A stretch of 55,591 bases of DNA from Clostridiaceae bacterium (GCA_012728275.1 JAAYFK010000069.1:1-55591); one strand, 5' to 3'. Counted from the stretch's first letter, positions 1-9,300 are shown. The notes: generated from the sequence alone by a model not told the origin. Translations and numbers: made by a program.

Positions 1-7
1 CTTAATT

Positions 8-415
8 TTATATGAACTTTTTAATCGAATCTGGAAGAGCATTAACATCACTACTTAGAATGATTGTAACAACTATAGAGGAATTCTTTAGGAAATCATC
101 TAGCTTCGACAAGAAACCATCGAATTCTTCTAAACTGTCACTGCCCGATACCTTCTTAATGCTATCAATATAAATGTGAGTCAAATCGTAATCCTTAGCA
201 CAAATGCCGCCTAAGAAAGCAAGTAGCTGATCGTATCCAGAGCAAGGATATTCTTTCATGTTGATAAGGCGAACCTTGTACTTCAAGTATTGATCCAAAC
301 GGTTTCCTCTCTCGATGCAGACTACGTTGTTGTCGTCAGCGGCTACATTGTTGATTTCATCTACAAGTAGTGCTGTTTTACCAGTACCTTTTTCTCCTGC
401 GATAATCTTAATCAT
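8..415 (-). CDS. small P-loop NTPase of unknown role
   Basis: This 135-residue protein has a Walker A motif near its start (GEKGTGKT, residues 7-14) and a probable Walker B strand ending in Asp84 (THIYIDS). A later hydrophobic strand ending in SSD (about 115-123) resembles the sensor strand of RecA- or AAA-like folds. It has no membrane segment and no recognisable extra domain, so it is about as small as a P-loop NTPase can be. The start at 415 is supported by AAGGAGAA just upstream on the minus strand. It is transcribed away from the rimP-nusA operon, with about 250 bp of shared control region. ATP or GTP binding is well supported. The cellular role is not recognisable, and labels such as PilT-like or kinase-like would be guesses. 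Confidence 0.75.
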   Translation of the reverse strand: MIKIIAGEKGTGKTALLVDEINNVAADDNNVVCIERGNRLDQYLKYKVRLINMKEYPCSGYDQLLAFLGGICAKDYDLTHIYIDSIKKVSGSDSLEEFDGFLSKLDDFLKNSSIVVTIILSSDVNALPDSIKKFI

Positions 416-469
416 AATATAATTCTCCTTTGGCCTTATTATCCAAACGAAACTCTATTGGATGTCTTT

Positions 470-498
470 ATGATACTTGAAAATCAGTAAAAATTGAA
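470..498 (-). promoter_or_regulatory. predicted sigma-A promoter for the minus-strand P-loop gene
   Basis: Read on the minus strand there is TTCAAT (493-498), a 17-bp spacer, and TATCAT (470-475). Transcription would begin near 463, giving a leader of about 48 nt before the ATG at 415. This is a match by eye only. Confidence 0.4.
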
Positions 499-556
499 TA
501 GGAATTTGGGTTTTTTCATGGATGTTTTTGTGAAAAAAGTAGAAAAGGAAAATTGG

Positions 557-585
557 TTGCTACTGTTACGCGCTTGTGGTATCAT
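557..585 (+). promoter_or_regulatory. predicted promoter of the rimP-nusA-infB operon
   Basis: TTGCTA (557-562) is followed by a 17-bp spacer and TATCAT (580-585). A TGG just before the -10 makes it an extended -10 promoter. Start of transcription is expected near 592, about 20 nt before the hairpin at 611-635. It is divergent from the promoter at 470-498. Confidence 0.55.
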
Positions 586-610
586 AAATGTGTTCTGAAT
601 TACGTTTGTA

Positions 611-635
611 AACGGGCTTCCTAGTCCGTTTTTTT
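611..635 (+). terminator. leader terminator or attenuator before rimP
   Basis: An 8-bp stem, AACGGGCT with AGTCCGTT (611-618 and 623-630, one G-T pair), closes a TCCT loop and runs into a T-tract (629-635). It lies between the predicted operon promoter and rimP, so it would stop the operon's own transcript unless read through. The stem is modest, the sort of terminator expected to need NusA. Autoregulation of nusA operons by a leader terminator is known in Bacillus; that it happens here is inferred. Confidence 0.6.
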
Positions 636-664
636 ATGCAACGCTACACGTTTAAGGAGAAATA

Positions 665-1126
665 ATGCCTAAGATGTCCAAGATGGCTCAAGCCGCATAT
701 GATGTTGCTTTTCCAATAGCAGCACAAATGGGTTATGACCTAGTTGATTGTGAATATGTTAAGGAAGGTAAGGATCTCTTCTTAAGAATGTACATTGACA
801 AGAAGGGTGGAATTTCTACGGATGATTGCGAGGCTTTCAGTCGTAAGATAGACCCTATCCTAGATGAGTCGATTAATTCGGAAGCAGACTACTTTGAAGT
901 ATCCTCTCCTGGGCTGACAAGACCATTGGAGACGGCAAGCGATTACAAGAGATACCAGGGAGAGATGATGGATGTATCACTTTATATGGAAGTTGATGGT
1001 ACGAAGTCATTTTCGGGGACTATTGAATGCTCAGATGAAGAGAATGTAACCTTTGATACAAATACAGGTAAAAAGACCTTCGCGATCAAAGATATTGCGA
1101 AAACAGTAAGACACATTGTTTTTTAA
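665..1126 (+). CDS. rimP: ribosome maturation factor RimP
   Basis: RimP binds the 30S subunit late in its assembly. The 153-residue protein shows the two usual parts: an N-terminal alpha/beta domain with the DCEYVKEGKDLFLRMYID stretch and the conserved ISTDDCE segment, then a small SH3-like C-terminal domain after the SSPGLTRPL motif. Length is normal for the family. The start is set by AAGGAG about six bases upstream. It is the first gene of the nusA-infB operon, ending 17 nt before the nusA start, its usual place in Firmicutes. Expression probably depends on the leader terminator upstream. Confidence 0.95.
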   Translation: MPKMSKMAQAAYDVAFPIAAQMGYDLVDCEYVKEGKDLFLRMYIDKKGGISTDDCEAFSRKIDPILDESINSEADYFEVSSPGLTRPLETASDYKRYQGEMMDVSLYMEVDGTKSFSGTIECSDEENVTFDTNTGKKTFAIKDIAKTVRHIVF

Positions 1127-1143
1127 TTTTGGAGGGAAAGAAA

Positions 1144-2316
1144 ATGCCTAAGAAGAATCAAAGCGAGCAAGCAAGAGAGAACGTACTTGACGTCATTAAG
1201 ATCCTTGCTAAAGAAAGAGGTATTGATGAGGATACCTTACTTGACGCTGTTGAGGATGGAATAGTTGTAGCATTTAGAAGAGAATTCTCAAGCTCGAGAG
1301 CCATTAATAATGTTGGTGCAGAGATTGATCGTACTACTGGAGAGATTTTTGTTTACAAGCTAGTTGAGGTTGTAGAGGAAGTCGAGGATGCCGAGAATCA
1401 GATTTCTCTTGAGGAAGCTAAGTTAATGGATCCTGAGATTGATGTTGGTGATCAGGTTGAGGTAGGAATTGACGTTGATAAGCTCGGTCGTCTTGCTGCT
1501 ACTGCCGCTAAGAGTGCTATATCCCAGAAGGTTAGAGAAGCTGAGTATGCTAGAATTCAATCAGAGTTCTCTGGCAAGATTAATGAGATTACATCCGGTA
1601 CTGTTTTGCGAAAAGATTCGAGATGCGTATATGTTGATATTGCACGTGCTGAGGCTGTTCTTCCAAGAGAGGGACAGATTAAGAACGAAGACTACTATAT
1701 GAATAGAAAGATGAAGTTTCTTGTTCTTTGTGTTCAGGAGCATAGTGGACATCCATCAATAACTCTGTCCAGAACATCTCCAGAGTTAGTCAAGAAGCTT
1801 TTCGAACTTGAAGTTCCAGAAATAAAGAATGGTGAAGTAGTGATTAAAGCTGTTTCACGTGAGCCAGGTTCAAGATCAAAGGTTGCTGTTTTATCTAGAG
1901 ATGAGAATATAGATGCAAAGGGTGCTTGTGTTGGTCAACGCGGACAAAGAGTTCAAGACATTATGAATGAGCTCGACGGCGAGAAGATTGATATCGTTGA
2001 TTGGAATGAGGATCCAGCGTTATTTATTAGTGAAGCATTGCAGCCAGCTAAGGTAGTTCGTGTGGATACTGAGATTACAACTCATGGGACAGAGGATGTT
2101 GAGAGATATGCTAAGGTAATTGTTCCAGACGCTCAATTCTCACTTGCTATTGGAAGAAGCGGACAAAATGTTCGTTTGGCAGCAAAGCTTACAGGCTTTA
2201 GAATCGATATCAAGAAGGAGTCTGATGAGGCAGATGATGCTAAGCAGAAGATGCTTGATATGTTTGAGGTAGTTGATTCAGACTCTGAAGATACTGAGGT
2301 TTCTGGAGAGGAATAA
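1144..2316 (+). CDS. nusA: transcription termination/antitermination factor NusA
   Basis: NusA binds RNA polymerase and controls pausing, termination and antitermination. The 390-residue protein has the N-terminal polymerase-binding domain, an S1 domain (about 130-200), and two KH domains, seen in the KGACVGQRGQRVQ and SLAIGRSGQNVRLA motifs. It lacks the C-terminal acidic repeats of proteobacterial NusA, as expected for Firmicutes, and ends in a short acidic tail. An in-frame TTG at 1129 exists, but GGAGGG at 1131-1136 sits eight bases before the ATG at 1144, so that ATG is the likely start. It probably regulates its own operon through the hairpin at 611-635; that is inferred from known NusA autoregulation. 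Confidence 0.96.
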   Translation: MPKKNQSEQARENVLDVIKILAKERGIDEDTLLDAVEDGIVVAFRREFSSSRAINNVGAEIDRTTGEIFVYKLVEVVEEVEDAENQISLEEAKLMDPEIDVGDQVEVGIDVDKLGRLAATAAKSAISQKVREAEYARIQSEFSGKINEITSGTVLRKDSRCVYVDIARAEAVLPREGQIKNEDYYMNRKMKFLVLCVQEHSGHPSITLSRTSPELVKKLFELEVPEIKNGEVVIKAVSREPGSRSKVAVLSRDENIDAKGACVGQRGQRVQDIMNELDGEKIDIVDWNEDPALFISEALQPAKVVRVDTEITTHGTEDVERYAKVIVPDAQFSLAIGRSGQNVRLAAKLTGFRIDIKKESDEADDAKQKMLDMFEVVDSDSEDTEVSGEE

Positions 2317-2345
2317 TTAATTAGGACTAAGCGTTGAGGTAGGGT

Positions 2346-2621
2346 ATGAAGAAGACACCACTTAGAATGTGCGTTATCTGTAGAACAAAGGCCGATAAGA
2401 GAGATTTTATTCGAATTGTTCTTAACAAGGATGAGACGGTTACGTTCGACCCAACAGGAAAGGTTAGTGGTCGTGGAGCATATTTATGTAGGAATGAGAA
2501 ATGCATAATGGCAGAACTCAAGGCACATAAGCTTTCGAAAGGCTTAAGGCATCCTATTACTGAAGCGGATTATGAACAATTAGCTAAGGAATTACTTGCA
2601 CAATGTGCTAATGAGGTTTAA
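2346..2621 (+). CDS. rnpM: RNase P modulator RnpM (YlxR family)
   Basis: This 91-residue protein belongs to the YlxR family, whose Bacillus member was shown to bind the RNase P RNA and modulate the enzyme (renamed RnpM). Diagnostic features are the CVICRTKADKRDFIRIV opening and the GRGAYLCRNEKC motif, whose cysteines recall a zinc-ribbon-like site although not all are conserved in the family. It sits between nusA and the L7Ae-family gene, the standard position. GAGGT lies a few bases before the ATG, and its stop codon shares one base with the next start. Confidence 0.93.
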   Translation: MKKTPLRMCVICRTKADKRDFIRIVLNKDETVTFDPTGKVSGRGAYLCRNEKCIMAELKAHKLSKGLRHPITEADYEQLAKELLAQCANEV

Positions 2622-2965
2622 TGGAAGGACAAAAGCAAAGGATATTAAGGTTTCTTGGACTTGCACAACGAGCGGGATTTGTAGAATCCGGTTTTGATGC
2701 AGTAGTAAAGACAATATATAACAACAAAGCCAAGATGATAATCATGGCACAAGACATATCGGGCAATACTCTAAGTAAATTGCTTGATGTAGCAAGTGAA
2801 GTGGATACGAGAATGCCTGAGATATATAGATTCTCAGACATGAGTGAACTAGGATATGCAATAGGCAAGCCGGCTAGGGCGCTTCTAGCAGTGACAGATG
2901 ACGGTTTTAGAAACAAGTTGAGCGAGCTTTTAGAAGGGCTTAGTGATGAGGAGGAACGCGGTTAA
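2621..2965 (+). CDS. ylxQ: L7Ae/L30e-family RNA-binding protein YlxQ
   Basis: A 114-residue protein of the L7Ae family, which binds kink-turn RNA. The family pattern is visible in the N-terminal [15 protein letters not shown] segment and the [13 protein letters not shown] strand-helix. The start overlaps the rnpM stop by one base (TAATG), and its own stop overlaps infB the same way, so translation is probably coupled along the operon. The precise RNA target is not settled for this group. Family assignment rests on motif and context together. Confidence 0.88.
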   Translation: MEGQKQRILRFLGLAQRAGFVESGFDAVVKTIYNNKAKMIIMAQDISGNTLSKLLDVASEVDTRMPEIYRFSDMSELGYAIGKPARALLAVTDDGFRNKLSELLEGLSDEEERG

Positions 2966-5931
2966 TGAGTGAAGAAGAGAACAAGCAGCCACAGATAATT
3001 ATGGGCGGCGTCTCAGGAAACAAAGAACTAAGAGTAAGAAGAGTTCATAAGAAAAAGGCTGATGAGATGGAAGCGGATATAACACCTGCAACAGAGAACG
3101 TTGAAACAGAAAGTGTTAAGAAAGCTAAGCCATCGACTTCCGTGTCCGATGCTTCCAATGAACCTAAGGACGAGGGTAAGACTGAAGCTGTGAAGGCACA
3201 TAAGGAAAACAAGGTTGTTCCTAGCGACAGCAAGCCTGAAATTAAACCTAACGAAGCTACAGCGACTAAGGATAGTGCTCCACAAAAGGGTCAGGATAAG
3301 ATTGCTCCAGCTGCTGTGAACTCGGAAGCTTCTTTTAAGGTTTCAGAGAAGAAGGCTGATGCAAATCAAGAGTCAGGCACAGCAAGGAAGGATGAGATAA
3401 AGAAGCCTTATCCTCCAAAGAACATTCATACTAATGCTCCTTCCTCAACAAATAATAATCCTCAAAGAAGACCAAACTATAATAATGATAATGCAAGACA
3501 AGATGGTGCAGCGACAAGAAGACCAGTTCAGCCAGATAGAACTAAGATTTCTTCGGCTGTTATCTCCATGCCTACATCAACTGTAAAGAGTTCTACTGTT
3601 ATTCCTGGTAATAGAGACAGAAGGCCTCCTTTCAACCGTGATGGAAACAGACCATACAATAACAACAATGGCGGAAGCGGAAATGGATATCAATCCAATA
3701 ATGGATATCAGTCCAATAATAGTGGTTCAGGATATAACAACAATGGTGGATATCGTCCTAATCGAAATAACAATGTAGGTGGACCTTCTTCAGGTCCTAG
3801 AAATTTCGGTGGAGGCGGCGGATTCGCTAAGGATAAGGATTCATATGATTCAAGCAATCGTCCACCAATGAAGAGAGCTCCAAAGCCAAAGGCTGAAGGT
3901 GGTTTTGAAGTTGAAATTAAGACGAGCAGAGCGAATTTTGCTGAGCGCAATTCTGTTGAGAAGAAGAAAACAGAAGGCGATTCAACAAAGAAGGATACTT
4001 CTAAGAATCCAATTGCAGCTAATAAAAATAGAAATAAGAACGATATATCTATTCCATCCTTCAATGGTAGGGTGTCCGACGTGCTTAATGATGATAGCAT
4101 CTTCGATTCCTATCAAGGTTATGGCCGTAGAAAGAAGAAGATTAAGAGTTCCTATATAGCTGCTCCTGTTGTAGAGAAGAAGATTACTAACGTAAAGATT
4201 CCTGCATTTATTACTGTTAAGGAACTAGCCGAGGGTATAGAGAAGAAGAGCTCTGATGTTATTAAAGAACTCCTTAAGCTCGGTATGCTCGTGACAATTA
4301 ACCAAGAGCTTGACTTTGATACGGCTTGCCTAGTTGCTGATGCCTATGGAATTAAAGCAGAGCTTATGGAAGAAGTTACTGAAGAGGATATCCTTTTCGA
4401 TGATGGTGACGATAAGGATGAAAATTTGAAACAGCGTCCTCCTGTTGTTGTTGTAATGGGTCACGTTGATCATGGTAAGACTTCCTTGCTTGATAGAATT
4501 AGATCTGCTTCCGTTGTATCTGGTGAGGCAGGAGGAATTACACAGCATATCGGTGCTTATACTGTAAGACTAAAGGGACGTCAAATCACATTCCTTGATA
4601 CACCAGGACATGAGGCCTTCACGACAATGCGTGCAAGAGGAGCTCAGGTTACTGATATAGCTATTCTTGTAGTTGCTGCGGATGATGGTGTAATGCCACA
4701 AACCGTTGAGGCTATCAACCATGCTAAAGCAGCTGGTACAGAAATAATTGTTGCAATAAATAAGATTGATAAACCAGGCGCTAATCCTGAGAAGGTTAAG
4801 CAAGAGTTAACAAACTACGAGCTTGTTCCTGAGGAGTGGGGTGGTTCAACTATTATGGTACCTGTAAGTGCTAAGAAGGGCGAAGGAATTGACGATCTTC
4901 TTGAGATGGTTCTTCTAACTGCTGATGTACTTGAGCTTAAGGCTGATCCTAAACGTCAAGCTAAGGGTGCTGTAATCGAGGCTAAACTTGATAAGAATCG
5001 TGGTCCTGTAGCAACTGTTCTTGTTCAAAGAGGAACTCTTCGTCAAGGCGATACAGTTGTATGTGGAGCTATGATTGGAAACATTCGTGCTATGTACGAT
5101 GACAAGGGTGCTGACATTAAGAAGGCAGGTCCTTCTGTTCCAGTAGAGATTCTTGGTCTTCCAGAGGTTCCAGAGGCTGGTGAGCATTTATATGCTGTTA
5201 CGGATGATAAGATTGCCCGTCAATTAGTTGAGAAGAGAAGAATTAAGCAACGTGAGGAGCAATTGCGTAAGAGCTCAAGAATGAGTCTTGAAACACTTGC
5301 TGCTAGTATGGCTGCTGGTGAGATTAAGAACTTGAACCTTATTATCAAGGCGGATGTTCAAGGTTCTGTTGAGGCAGTAATTCAGTCTCTTGAGAAGATA
5401 TCTAACGAAGAAGTTAAGGTTAAGGTTATCCATGGTGGCGTAGGCGCAATTAACGAGTCGGATGTAGTACTAGCAGATGTATCAAATGCGATTATCATTG
5501 GCTTTAATGTTAGACCTTCAGCGCTGATTGCCGAGAAGGCAAAGGAAGTTGGAGTAGACATTAGACTTTATAGTGTAATTTATAACGCTATTGAAGACGT
5601 TGAGTCCGCTATGAAGGGTATGCTTGCACCTAAGTTCGAAGAAGAGGTACTTGGTCACGTTGAGATCAGAGAAATCTTCAAGGTTAGTGGTATAGGTACT
5701 ATCGGTGGCGCTTATGTACAAGATGGTAAGATAGTAAGAAATTGTGACGTTCGTTTGGTAAGAAATGGAATTGTAGTATATACAGGACATCTCGCTTCAT
5801 TACAGCGTATGAAGGACTCCGTAAAAGAAGTAAATGCTGGATATGAGTGTGGTCTTTCAATCGAAAATTATAATGATCTTAAGATTGGCGATATCATCGA
5901 GTCATTCCAGATGAAAGAGGTTGAGAGATAA
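2965..5931 (+). CDS. infB: translation initiation factor IF-2
   Basis: IF-2 is the GTPase that places initiator tRNA on the ribosome and helps the subunits join. At 988 residues it is long for the family because of a disordered N-terminal part of about 390 residues: a Lys/Glu/Ala-rich first section, then an Asn/Gly/Arg-rich section with tandem GYQSNN units (near residues 240-250). The conserved part starts with the IF2-N domain (VKELAEGI), then the G domain with GHVDHGKT (499-506), DTPGHE and NKID, followed by domains II, III and the C-terminal fMet-tRNA-binding domain. It follows ylxQ with a one-base overlap and precedes rbfA by two bases. Confidence 0.97.
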   Translation: MSEEENKQPQIIMGGVSGNKELRVRRVHKKKADEMEADITPATENVETESVKKAKPSTSVSDASNEPKDEGKTEAVKAHKENKVVPSDSKPEIKPNEATATKDSAPQKGQDKIAPAAVNSEASFKVSEKKADANQESGTARKDEIKKPYPPKNIHTNAPSSTNNNPQRRPNYNNDNARQDGAATRRPVQPDRTKISSAVISMPTSTVKSSTVIPGNRDRRPPFNRDGNRPYNNNNGGSGNGYQSNNGYQSNNSGSGYNNNGGYRPNRNNNVGGPSSGPRNFGGGGGFAKDKDSYDSSNRPPMKRAPKPKAEGGFEVEIKTSRANFAERNSVEKKKTEGDSTKKDTSKNPIAANKNRNKNDISIPSFNGRVSDVLNDDSIFDSYQGYGRRKKKIKSSYIAAPVVEKKITNVKIPAFITVKELAEGIEKKSSDVIKELLKLGMLVTINQELDFDTACLVADAYGIKAELMEEVTEEDILFDDGDDKDENLKQRPPVVVVMGHVDHGKTSLLDRIRSASVVSGEAGGITQHIGAYTVRLKGRQITFLDTPGHEAFTTMRARGAQVTDIAILVVAADDGVMPQTVEAINHAKAAGTEIIVAINKIDKPGANPEKVKQELTNYELVPEEWGGSTIMVPVSAKKGEGIDDLLEMVLLTADVLELKADPKRQAKGAVIEAKLDKNRGPVATVLVQRGTLRQGDTVVCGAMIGNIRAMYDDKGADIKKAGPSVPVEILGLPEVPEAGEHLYAVTDDKIARQLVEKRRIKQREEQLRKSSRMSLETLAASMAAGEIKNLNLIIKADVQGSVEAVIQSLEKISNEEVKVKVIHGGVGAINESDVVLADVSNAIIIGFNVRPSALIAEKAKEVGVDIRLYSVIYNAIEDVESAMKGMLAPKFEEEVLGHVEIREIFKVSGIGTIGGAYVQDGKIVRNCDVRLVRNGIVVYTGHLASLQRMKDSVKEVNAGYECGLSIENYNDLKIGDIIESFQMKEVER

Positions 5932-5933
5932 GT

Positions 5934-6305
5934 ATGCGTAATAGACCCGTTATAGTGGGAGATGAGATTCAAAAGGTCGTGTCAGTGATAGTAAGCTGTC
6001 AACTTAATGATCCTAAGATTCCTGTATTAACCTCAGTTACTGCTGTGAAGATGTCTCCTGACCTAACGCATGCTACTTGTTATATGTCCGTCTTTGGAGA
6101 TCAAAAAACGAAAGATAATTGTATCAAAGCTTTGACGCGTGCTTCTGGATTTGTTCGTTCAGAGGTATGCAAAAAGGTAAGACTTCGTGTTGCTCCTGAG
6201 TTTAAGTTCGTATTAGATACGTCTATGGAGGATGCGTCTAAGATGATGGAGCTTATTGATAAGACTATCAAAGAAGACGAGAACAAGAAGAATCTACAGG
6301 AGTAA
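5934..6305 (+). CDS. rbfA: ribosome-binding factor RbfA
   Basis: RbfA is a cold-shock-related factor that binds the 30S subunit and acts in 16S rRNA maturation. The 123-residue protein shows the single KH-like domain with its family segments: an early VGDEIQKVVSVIV helix, then LNDPKIP, and a late RVAPEFKFVLDTSMEDASKM stretch close to the usual PxLxFxxDxSxexgxrI pattern. It begins two bases after the infB stop, so it is almost certainly translated from the same mRNA. The C-terminus is short and charged. Confidence 0.95.
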   Translation: MRNRPVIVGDEIQKVVSVIVSCQLNDPKIPVLTSVTAVKMSPDLTHATCYMSVFGDQKTKDNCIKALTRASGFVRSEVCKKVRLRVAPEFKFVLDTSMEDASKMMELIDKTIKEDENKKNLQE

Positions 6306-6329
6306 TTCTGTAATTTGACGAGGTGCCAT

Positions 6330-7373
6330 ATGGAAGAGATTATACTTATTACTTCAAAGGCTACTGAGATGGCAAGTATTCTTTCTACGAATAAAAAAAG
6401 GCTTAAGGATACTCATGGCAAATGTTATGTTTTTGTTCATTCGAGTGTTGATGGTGATTGTGTTGGTGCTTCTTGTGCTATGGCTGATGCATTAAATGGT
6501 CTGGGGATTGATACTAAAGTAGCATTAGCAGAGAAGATACCAGAAGATATGGCCTTCATGAATGTTGAAGAATTGATTCAATATGATATTTTGCCTAATA
6601 ACAGTGAGGATTTTGCCATTGCTGTAGATTGTGCTTCTGGATCCAGAATGGGTGAAATGGGTGACTTTTTCGAGGGTATCGAAAACAAGATCATTATTGA
6701 TCATCACATTTCGGTTGACCCTAATCTAAGCGATGCTTGGATAGATTCAAAAGCTTCTTCTGCGAGTGAAATGTGTTTTAGGATGCTTCTTGCTTTAGCG
6801 AAAAATATGGAAGTATCTTCTGAGGAGATTATTTCGAAAAGGGCCGCGAATTGCTTGCTAACAGGAATTGTTACTGATACCGGCCGATTCACATATACGA
6901 ATACAAGTCCGGAGACTCTTGTAGCATCCGGTAAATTGATGCAACTTGGCGGGAATATTTCAATGTCGTGCTATTATCTTTTCGATATGAAGAAGAAGCC
7001 AGACTTCCTATTGTCAAATGAAGCATGTAACACGGCTGAGTTTTTCTGCGAAGATAGAGTCGCAATGTCCATTGTAACCCGCGAGATGTTTGAGAAGTAT
7101 GGCGCGGATGAAGATTCGGTGAGTGACGTTGCCGCAAGATTAAGAGATGTTGATTCTGTCGATGTGTCGTTTGTATTAAGGGAAACCGAGGATGGTAAGA
7201 TTCGTGCAAATATAAGGTCATCGTCTTCGTTTGACTGTGCGGCTTTTGCTAGTCAATTTGGCGGTGGCGGTCACAAGAGAGCTTCGGGCTTTACCGTAGA
7301 TAATATGGATATTGAGGCCTTGGCACAGGAAGTTAGAAGGCTTGTAACTGATGAGTTTGAATCAAATATGTAA
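6330..7373 (+). CDS. nrnA: DHH-family oligoribonuclease/pAp phosphatase NrnA
   Basis: NrnA-type enzymes degrade very short RNA oligomers and dephosphorylate pAp, using two metal ions. The 347-residue protein carries the DHH motifs in order: SSVDGDCVGA (N-terminal metal site), DCAS, DHHIS, and the C-terminal DHHA1 substrate motif GGGGHKRASGF. An in-frame TTG at 6315 would add five residues, but GAGGTG at 6320-6325 points to the ATG at 6330. The gene lies between rbfA and truB, the usual Firmicute position. The 3' end overlaps truB by 23 nt. Confidence 0.92.
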   Translation: MEEIILITSKATEMASILSTNKKRLKDTHGKCYVFVHSSVDGDCVGASCAMADALNGLGIDTKVALAEKIPEDMAFMNVEELIQYDILPNNSEDFAIAVDCASGSRMGEMGDFFEGIENKIIIDHHISVDPNLSDAWIDSKASSASEMCFRMLLALAKNMEVSSEEIISKRAANCLLTGIVTDTGRFTYTNTSPETLVASGKLMQLGGNISMSCYYLFDMKKKPDFLLSNEACNTAEFFCEDRVAMSIVTREMFEKYGADEDSVSDVAARLRDVDSVDVSFVLRETEDGKIRANIRSSSSFDCAAFASQFGGGGHKRASGFTVDNMDIEALAQEVRRLVTDEFESNM

Positions 7374-8307
7374 TGGAATAATTCTCATAGATAAGGAAGC
7401 AGGAATGACTTCCTTTTGTATTGATGGCAAGATAAAAAGAATGCTTGGGACAAAGAAGGTTGGGCATCTTGGAACGCTGGATCCTTTTGCTACTGGGCTT
7501 CTGCCTATTTGTGTCGGAGATGCTTTGCGCATAATTCGATATACCGATGACTATTGCAAGGGATATCAATGCGTTGCACGATTTGGCTATTGTACCGATA
7601 CAATGGATACAGAAGGACAAGAAATTTTTGGTAGGCGTCCTACAAAGGATGAACTTGACGAGCTTGTTAGAACTGATTTCAAGAGCGTGCGAAGTGTTTT
7701 CGAGGAGATTTCTACTCACACAACACAAATACCACCTATTTATTCTGCAAAGAAAATTAATGGCAGAAAGGCTTATGAGCTTGCACGAGAAGGCAAGGAA
7801 ATTGAGCTTAAGCCCCAAGCAATCAAGATATTCAAGTTGGAAATTAGTAGCATTACCATTAATGAAGATACCTTCGATGTTGATTTTGAAGTATTATGCT
7901 CGAAAGGAACGTACATTCGAGTAATATGTGACGAGCTTGGTCGTAGACTTGAATTTGGAGCTCATGCAATTAAGCTTAGACGCTTAGTTTCTGGGCCTTT
8001 TGAGGTTGCTAAGGCGAATACAATTAACGAAATCGAAAGCAAAATTGCATGTGGCGATATGTCTTTCTTGATAGACGAAGAGAATGCTATTGAATACATG
8101 CCAGTTTTGGAAGTGAATAGAATTGAGGCTTCGGATATCCGATTAGGAAAGAAGATATTAGCTGATAGATTTGTTGAATCGTTAGCAAAGGAAGAGGCAG
8201 GAACGCGTTTTCGCGCAAGATGTGAAGGCGCATTGATTGCGATAGTATACGATTCATATGAGGAAGCAGGCCATGTTCTTAGAATTGAGAGGATGCTAGC
8301 CAAATGA
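7351..8307 (+). CDS. truB: tRNA pseudouridine-55 synthase TruB
   Basis: TruB converts U55 in the tRNA T-loop to pseudouridine. The protein has the family opening NGIILIDKEAGMTS and the catalytic motif GHLGTLDPFATGLLP with the nucleophilic Asp. YSAKKINGRKAYELAREG and GTYIRVICDELG follow, then a PUA-like C-terminal part. Start choice: the ATG at 7351 lies within the end of nrnA and leaves only a short leader before the conserved NGI segment; a TTG at 7357 is possible. No strong Shine-Dalgarno site precedes it, which fits translational coupling. Its stop overlaps ribF as ATGA. Confidence 0.95.
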   Translation: MSLNQICNGIILIDKEAGMTSFCIDGKIKRMLGTKKVGHLGTLDPFATGLLPICVGDALRIIRYTDDYCKGYQCVARFGYCTDTMDTEGQEIFGRRPTKDELDELVRTDFKSVRSVFEEISTHTTQIPPIYSAKKINGRKAYELAREGKEIELKPQAIKIFKLEISSITINEDTFDVDFEVLCSKGTYIRVICDELGRRLEFGAHAIKLRRLVSGPFEVAKANTINEIESKIACGDMSFLIDEENAIEYMPVLEVNRIEASDIRLGKKILADRFVESLAKEEAGTRFRARCEGALIAIVYDSYEEAGHVLRIERMLAK

Positions 8308-9275
8308 GCAATGACTTATACGCCTTAAGAATTATGGATTTAAAGGATTTTAGCGACAGTACAGATACGAGCGAATCAAGTTCAGTGGCGCTTGGCTTTT
8401 TTGATGGCGTTCATAGTGGTCATGAGCAGATTATTAATGCGTGCGTTTCATTTGCGAGAAGCAACGGCATTCAAGCTATATTGCAAACTTTCACGCACTT
8501 CTCTATTAAGAGCAATAAGTGCATTATGACTAACGAAGAGAAGGCTCAAATTCTGAAGTCCCTTGATGTAGATAAGATGGCGATAGTTGATTTCACAAAA
8601 GATGTGATGAATATGAGCGCAAATGACTTTTGCGTCAATATTCTTCTTAATGAGCTTCATGCAAAGTGCATTTGTGTTGGTATCGACTATCGTTTTGGAC
8701 ACAAAAAGGAGGGCGGCATCGAGTTTCTTAAGAGCTTTTGCGCTAGAAACAGCATTGAGCTTCAAGTAATTGAGACTAAGATTTTTGGTGAAGCTAATCG
8801 AAAAGTATCGTCTCAATGGCTTCGCGATCTTCTTCAAGAAGGAGACATGGATACGTATCTTAAACTAACCAATGAACGACCATATCAAGTTAGCGGTGTG
8901 GTATCGCATGGCAAACGCCTGGGGAGAAAGCTAGGTTTTCCAACAATAAATCTAATTCCGCAAGAAATCAAAACTATACCGCGCTTTGGCGTATATGCCA
9001 CAAGAGTATCAATCGAGGGTGATGCAAACTACTATTATGGTGTAACAAATGTTGGACAAAGACCAACAGTCGATACGATCAAATCACATCCAGAAGAGAC
9101 TGTGGAAACGTTTGTTTTCGATTATGAAGGTGATTGTTACGATAAGAATGTAAGGGTTGATTTCATTAAGTTCTTGAGGCCGGAAAGCAAGTTTGATGGG
9201 CTTATTCAATTGAAGGAAGCGGTAGAAAAAGACAAAGAGAAGGCAGCACTTGTGCATGGCATCAAAATGCCATAA
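8304..9275 (+). CDS. ribF: bifunctional riboflavin kinase/FAD synthetase RibF
   Basis: RibF phosphorylates riboflavin to FMN and adenylates FMN to FAD. The N-terminal nucleotidyltransferase half shows ALGFFDGVHSGHEQII, and KEGGIEFLK further on. The C-terminal riboflavin kinase half starts at SGVVSHGKRLGRKLGFPTIN and contains GVTNVGQRPTV, with VETFVFDYEGDCYDKNV near the end. Length (323 residues) is normal. The start overlaps the truB stop (ATGA). It is the last gene of the operon in this window; the usual next genes rpsO and pnp are not here. No FMN riboswitch precedes it. Confidence 0.95.
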   Translation: MSNDLYALRIMDLKDFSDSTDTSESSSVALGFFDGVHSGHEQIINACVSFARSNGIQAILQTFTHFSIKSNKCIMTNEEKAQILKSLDVDKMAIVDFTKDVMNMSANDFCVNILLNELHAKCICVGIDYRFGHKKEGGIEFLKSFCARNSIELQVIETKIFGEANRKVSSQWLRDLLQEGDMDTYLKLTNERPYQVSGVVSHGKRLGRKLGFPTINLIPQEIKTIPRFGVYATRVSIEGDANYYYGVTNVGQRPTVDTIKSHPEETVETFVFDYEGDCYDKNVRVDFIKFLRPESKFDGLIQLKEAVEKDKEKAALVHGIKMP

Positions 9276-9291
9276 ATTCTCTTTTGTACTG

Positions 9292-9300
9292 TGGTATTAT
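9292..9300 (+). promoter_or_regulatory. possible extended -10 promoter for lgt-rodA
   Basis: TGG followed by TATTAT (9295-9300) forms an extended -10 element 38 bp before the lgt start. No convincing -35 hexamer is seen at the right distance, so this is weakly supported. Confidence 0.35.

Noticed and set aside
3660..3740. Tandem repeats in infB as a CRISPR-like or satellite array
   Set aside because: The repeats are in frame, short and encode GYQSNN units; there are no spacers of regular length.
3708..4100. 130-codon minus-strand reading frame inside infB
   Set aside because: It mirrors the Asn/Gly-rich coding repeats, has low-complexity product and no ribosome binding site; taken as a shadow.
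7333..7818. 161-codon minus-strand reading frame across the nrnA-truB junction
   Set aside because: It lies wholly against two well-supported genes, and its product shows no recognisable motif.
8204..8220. Another CGCG palindrome near the end of truB
   Set aside because: The stretch reads CGCGTTTTCGCGC and does not have the TTTTCGCGAAAA arms; counted as unrelated.
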